DNA from: RHLJ01 sp965222205
GTDB lineage: Bacteria; Bacteroidota; Rhodothermia; Balneolales; Balneolaceae
Length of the DNA stretch: 64,000 nt
Reading direction: 5' to 3'
Assembly: GCA_965222205.1 (NCBI GenBank)
Contig: OZ244932.1
Coordinates: forward strand, 3,224,001-3,288,000
Shown here: positions 60,419-64,000 of the stretch, in pieces
How the letters are laid out: every line of letters begins with the position of its first letter
How positions within the stretch are numbered: the first letter of the stretch is position 1
Notes under the pieces: generated by a model
Database searches by the model: none
What the model saw: only the letters and a program-made list of their open reading frames with translations
Told to the model about the DNA's origin: nothing
Program-made: the position numbers and the translations under genes

Positions 60419-62335
60419 ATGAAACGAATCTTTTCAAAGGTAAGTATAGCGGTATTACTCTGTTTGATCTGTAGTAATTTAGCAGTATCACAAAACACAT
60501 TAGAAGCACAGGCAGATTCTGTATATGCATTTATAGAATCAAATTATAGAACAAACTGGGAGGCCATTCCGGATAGTGCACGAAAACTGCTTAGGATATC
60601 CAGAGAGACAAAAGACCGTCAGGCTGAAGCGGATGCTAATAAATTTCTTGGTGTGTACTACTTTCGCACCTCAAAGCAGGATAGTTCGATCTATCATTAT
60701 CAACAAGCAGCAGGGATCAATGAAGAATTGGGGAATACGTTAGAGCAGGCAAAAAACACACTTAACATCGGGATGAGCTATCAGAACCTTGGGGAATTTG
60801 AAAAAACCATAGAATTCTCCTTAGAAGCAGCCAGGTATTTTGAGGAAGTAGATGACTTCAAGGGTATGGCTATTGTGTATAATATGGTGGGATCGGTTTA
60901 TTACTACCAAAGCAGATATACTGAATCAGTAGAGTTTATGCAGAAGTATCTCGAGCATGCTGAAAAAGCAGATGATATTTTCGAGATTGCCAGTGCGAAT
61001 CAAAATCTTGGGGCGGTTTTAACAGCTGCAGAAAGAGAATTGGAAGCCATTCCTTATTTGGCGAAAGCGAGCCAGCTGCATAAACAGACTGGTAACGAAT
61101 TGGGTGTAGCTACCAACTCTATCAATGTGGGAACTATCTATTTCAATAACGATCAGTTCAGAGAAGCGATTCCTTATTTTGAGGAAGGTTACCGAGTTGG
61201 TAAAAGTTCTGGTAACGCGCGGGTACTTTTGGAAGCAATTTCAAATTTGTCGGGTTCCTATCTGAATATTGGAGAAAACAGAAAGGCACTGGAGCTGGCT
61301 GAAGAAGGTGTAGAAGTAGCGATGAGTTCCGGCGATCAATACATGCAAATGCTGAATTACCAAAACAAGGCAAACGCATTACATAATCTGGGTGAATTTG
61401 AAGAAGCATTTACCGCGTTAAGTTTCTATCAGTCTGCAAAAGACTCTGTAATAAATCAGGAAAACCTGGAAAAGATCGCAGAACTTGAAACACAGTTTGA
61501 GACTGAGCAAAAGGAACGGCAAATTGCAGAGTTGGAAGCAGAAAAAGCACAGCAGGAGTTAACCATCCAGCAAAACAGAATGCTGCAATCGGGGCTTGGA
61601 GGTGTTGTGGTTCTATTGATTATAGCCGGATTTTTGTGGCAAAGTAAAGTGAAAGAACGAGAACTGGCGTATAAGGTAGAACAACTCGAAGTTGAAAAAG
61701 AGATTCACGCGGAAAGGGCTAGAATTTCAAGAGATTTGCATGATAATGTTGGAGCTCAGCTGGTAAACATTATTTCTGGTATTGATTTGTTTGAGAGGTA
61801 CAAAAGTTCAGCCAAAGAAAAAGAATCTGAGCAGGTATTAACTTCTTTAAAAGAAGAAGCGAAGACTTCCATTGGACAATTAAGAGACACCATTTGGGCA
61901 TTGAAATCGGAGGAAGAAACTTCTCAGACATTTGTAGATCATGTAAATACCTATTTGAACAGTGTGGGAAAAATTTCAGAGTTATCTGTTGAAACTTCAC
62001 TTAATGATTTAAAGGATATCTATTTAAGTCCAACCCAATCCCTGAATATCTTCAGGATAATTCAGGAAGCCACCCAAAATACGCTAAAGCATTCCGGAGC
62101 CAATACCATTCAGGTAAATGGTGCTGTAAAAGGACAACGTGTGCTACTTACCATTTTTGATAATGGAACTTTCAAAAACTCTTCTGAAAACGGAACGGGT
62201 TCCGGTATGGGAAATATGAAAAAGAGAGCAAAAGATATAGGAGCTGAAATTGATGTGGATGCTTCTGATGAAGGAACTAAAATAACACTCGAAATCCCAG
62301 TAACCGAAAAAGCTGGGGTAGCCGAGATCTCTTAG
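60419..62335 (+). CDS. TPR-containing sensor histidine kinase (NarL-type)
   Basis: A 638-residue kinase. Signal peptide at 1-25, about six tetratricopeptide repeats (60-330; for example AKNTLNIGMSYQNLGEFEKT), a coiled coil, one TM helix (LGGVVVLLIIAGFLW near 395), then a HisKA_3 dimerisation helix with the phospho-acceptor His in ARISRDLHDNVGAQLVNI and a HATPase (NIFRIIQEATQNTLKHSGA; GSGMGNMKKRA). The TPR part is periplasmic. NarL-type partners are usual, but no LuxR-type regulator follows here. Divergent from PadR. Confidence 0.93.
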   Translation: MKRIFSKVSIAVLLCLICSNLAVSQNTLEAQADSVYAFIESNYRTNWEAIPDSARKLLRISRETKDRQAEADANKFLGVYYFRTSKQDSSIYHYQQAAGINEELGNTLEQAKNTLNIGMSYQNLGEFEKTIEFSLEAARYFEEVDDFKGMAIVYNMVGSVYYYQSRYTESVEFMQKYLEHAEKADDIFEIASANQNLGAVLTAAERELEAIPYLAKASQLHKQTGNELGVATNSINVGTIYFNNDQFREAIPYFEEGYRVGKSSGNARVLLEAISNLSGSYLNIGENRKALELAEEGVEVAMSSGDQYMQMLNYQNKANALHNLGEFEEAFTALSFYQSAKDSVINQENLEKIAELETQFETEQKERQIAELEAEKAQQELTIQQNRMLQSGLGGVVVLLIIAGFLWQSKVKERELAYKVEQLEVEKEIHAERARISRDLHDNVGAQLVNIISGIDLFERYKSSAKEKESEQVLTSLKEEAKTSIGQLRDTIWALKSEEETSQTFVDHVNTYLNSVGKISELSVETSLNDLKDIYLSPTQSLNIFRIIQEATQNTLKHSGANTIQVNGAVKGQRVLLTIFDNGTFKNSSENGTGSGMGNMKKRAKDIGAEIDVDASDEGTKITLEIPVTEKAGVAEIS

Positions 62336-62427
62336 TTAGAGTACTTAATTTTTATTTGCGACTTTTTCCGGGCGAGCCGTGTCTTATGGATGTAAGCGCG
62401 CAAACATGAATTCCAAAAGTACTTCTT

Positions 62428-63078
62428 TTGACAAACGCTGAATTTACTGACTTACTGAAGCCGCATTATAATGATGCGGTAAATTATTGCAGAGCACTTT
62501 GCTCAGGATCCACAAAAGCCGAGGCAGAAGAGATTCTTCAGCAGGCTTTGTTGAAAGCATTCGAAAAAATCGATTCGCTGAACGATAAGGTGAAATTCAG
62601 AAGCTGGTTCTTTCAGATTATTAACCGGTGTTTTTATAACGCTGTACGTAATCCGTTTTGGAGCAGGTTTGTGTCGCTGAACTCAGATAAAGGCGAAGCT
62701 GCATTTACCATAATTAAGGATGACTTTTTTGATGATAACCAGTTATTGATAGGAGCATTATCCAGGCTCCATAAAAAAGAACGGGCGGCATTATTGCTTT
62801 TTGAAATAGGCGGATTCTCAATAAAAGAAATCACCAAAATCCAGAATGAAAAAAGCGAATCGGCGGTAAAATCCCGGTTAAGCCGGACAAGGAAAAAGCT
62901 GAAGGAATTCATGGTGCTGATGGAAAAGAACCCACTATCAGGTGAAAGCCTGAAGGCTCAGAGTGTAAAGGCGCAAGATGTTGCACCTCCACGGATAGGG
63001 TATAGTTCTTCAATTAAAACCAAAAACATCTACCATGAAACCGTCAAAGTTATCAACGAAATCAAATCTATTAGGTGA
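62428..63078 (+). CDS. ECF-type RNA polymerase sigma factor
   Basis: A 216-residue sigma-70 family protein of the extracytoplasmic group. Region 2 includes EEILQQALLKAFEKIDSL and KFRSWFFQIINRCFYN; region 4 includes LHKKERAALLLFEIGGFSIKEITKI and SAVKSRLSRTRKKLKEFM. The start codon is TTG or a nearby alternative, with little RBS. The C-terminal 45 residues run past region 4 and are unassigned. It overlaps the next gene by 44 bp if that gene starts at 63035. Confidence 0.9.
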   Translation: MTNAEFTDLLKPHYNDAVNYCRALCSGSTKAEAEEILQQALLKAFEKIDSLNDKVKFRSWFFQIINRCFYNAVRNPFWSRFVSLNSDKGEAAFTIIKDDFFDDNQLLIGALSRLHKKERAALLLFEIGGFSIKEITKIQNEKSESAVKSRLSRTRKKLKEFMVLMEKNPLSGESLKAQSVKAQDVAPPRIGYSSSIKTKNIYHETVKVINEIKSIR

Positions 63079-63928
63079 AGTGATGAAACTATCAGATAAT
63101 TTTAAAAACCTGAAGAAGCGCGATCACAGTTCGTCCTTTGATGACCTTGGTGAGTGGTTGGATCAAAACTCTAAACAACCCAATACGATGAAAAATATCT
63201 ATAAAATAGCCGCGTCATTTATTTTCGCCACCTTAATATTGATTGCCTGTACTGTTCCGGTAGAACAGGAAGAGGAAATCGGATATATGATAAAAGGTAT
63301 TGCAGAAACAGAATCTGTTAACCTGAAATCTAAACTGGCTGAAATCCCAGGACTAAAAATTTCTCAGTTAAGTATAAACGATATCATTTTTGAGCAGGAA
63401 GAAACCGAATTTGAGAAGAAAGAAACCCAAGAAAAGTCTGCTTCTTATTTTTCTGAAGTAATTATGGTTTTGCCGGAAGCAAACTATGATGCTGCTGTTG
63501 ATAATAAATCGAAGTTAATGGCTGCATTCGATTTCGAGTCTATTGAAATACTACCCATTGAAGAAAAAGTAGAAAGAACTTTTTTTGATTCGGCTTTGCA
63601 TACTCTTGAACTGAAAGTGGATAAAAGCTTAACAGATGAAAAAGTAGCGGCACGTATCAACACATTTCTACATGAAAACAGTAATGCAAAAGGTGATGCC
63701 AAAATCCTTATAGATGAAAATGGAAACCGTTTTGTGGTACTTGAAGTAGGAATGGACAAAAACGCTGTTTATACCACAAAAAAATCAATTGAAGAACTAG
63801 TCAATGATTTAACTCCGGAAGAGAATCGTTTCATCATGGAAGAAATGACCAACGAGGAAGTCATGGAGCTCAAAGAGAAAGAAGTACAGAAGGCAAAAAA
63901 ACTAAAAGAGGCCTCTGAGAATAAATAA
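63035..63928 (+). CDS. Membrane-anchored partner of the ECF sigma factor (unassigned)
   Basis: A 297-residue protein with a cytoplasmic N-terminus (about 60 residues), a membrane segment (IAASFIFATLILIACTV, with Cys) and a charged periplasmic domain containing VMVLPEANYDAAVDN-like sequence. I do not recognise a domain. Its place after an ECF sigma gene and its single-TM topology suggest an anti-sigma-type regulator. The start is either the ATG at 63035 (overlapping the sigma gene) or the ATG at 63083, preceded by TTAGGTGAAG, which is the better RBS. Confidence 0.65.
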   Translation: MKPSKLSTKSNLLGEVMKLSDNFKNLKKRDHSSSFDDLGEWLDQNSKQPNTMKNIYKIAASFIFATLILIACTVPVEQEEEIGYMIKGIAETESVNLKSKLAEIPGLKISQLSINDIIFEQEETEFEKKETQEKSASYFSEVIMVLPEANYDAAVDNKSKLMAAFDFESIEILPIEEKVERTFFDSALHTLELKVDKSLTDEKVAARINTFLHENSNAKGDAKILIDENGNRFVVLEVGMDKNAVYTTKKSIEELVNDLTPEENRFIMEEMTNEEVMELKEKEVQKAKKLKEASENK

Positions 63929-64000
63929 TACATAAGCGAAGGGGAGACTCTTCGCTTTAATTTTAACAGCTAGTCAATACGTATTTGATACTCGTTTTAT

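Overview
The window looks like a chromosome segment of a Bacteroidota/Balneolota-type bacterium (Balneola or Gracilimonas relatives are my best guess). Reasons: moderate-to-low GC, weak Shine-Dalgarno sequences, a DksA-like protein that lacks the zinc cysteines, DUF3127 and DUF2911 proteins, a Bacteroidota-style tyrosine integrase, PadR plus long FtsX-type permeases, and many lipoproteins. This assignment is inferred from gene content, not from a marker search.

Layout. 1-13.5 kb: dispersed repeats, a DUF3127 protein, a DUF72 protein, a DksA-like protein, a tandem pair of exported paralogues, prfC, two lipoproteins, a GNAT pair, an MltB-type transglycosylase, a cyclase, and a BlaI/BlaR1-like module followed by a partial duplication of its sensor. 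13.9-20.4 kb: a housekeeping run of lpdA, lipB, lipA, plsY, gpsA, an AlbA-like protein and an A-type Fe-S carrier; lipB and lipA supply the lipoyl cofactor for the complexes that LpdA serves, while plsY and gpsA make phospholipid precursors. 20.8-27.6 kb: NDH-2, a two-TM protein, Hsp33, a leucine dehydrogenase-type enzyme and recJ.

27.7-33.8 kb is a 6.1-kb integrative element in tRNA-Phe. It has 15-bp direct repeats at both ends, a tyrosine integrase, an excisionase-like protein, a controller-regulated restriction-modification system and the N-terminal stub of an SRAP (YedK/HMCES-type) gene. 34-49.5 kb: Fic protein, membrane protein, gamma-glutamyltransferase, serine hydrolase, response regulator, MFS transporter, Cho/UvrC-like nuclease, envelope proteins, a PAS histidine kinase with its receiver, and an M28 peptidase. 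49.5-52.7 kb: an SDR/aldehyde dehydrogenase/MDR operon. 52.9-55.4 kb: a small GIY-YIG gene inside 26-bp inverted repeats beside an AT-rich KAP-like ATPase. 55.4-64 kb: a GH13 amylase, an FtsX permease with PadR, a TPR histidine kinase, and an ECF sigma factor with a downstream lipoprotein or membrane protein.

The most unusual signal is a family of palindromic ends that begin GTCAT and finish ATCT (about 26 bp). They occur singly, as inverted pairs forming three elements of exactly 87 bp, and as inverted pairs bracketing a GIY-YIG nuclease gene (one intact copy, one decayed copy). This resembles REPIN/RAYT biology but with a GIY-YIG nuclease where a Y1 transposase would be expected. A second dispersed family contains a core of exactly 100 bp present three times.
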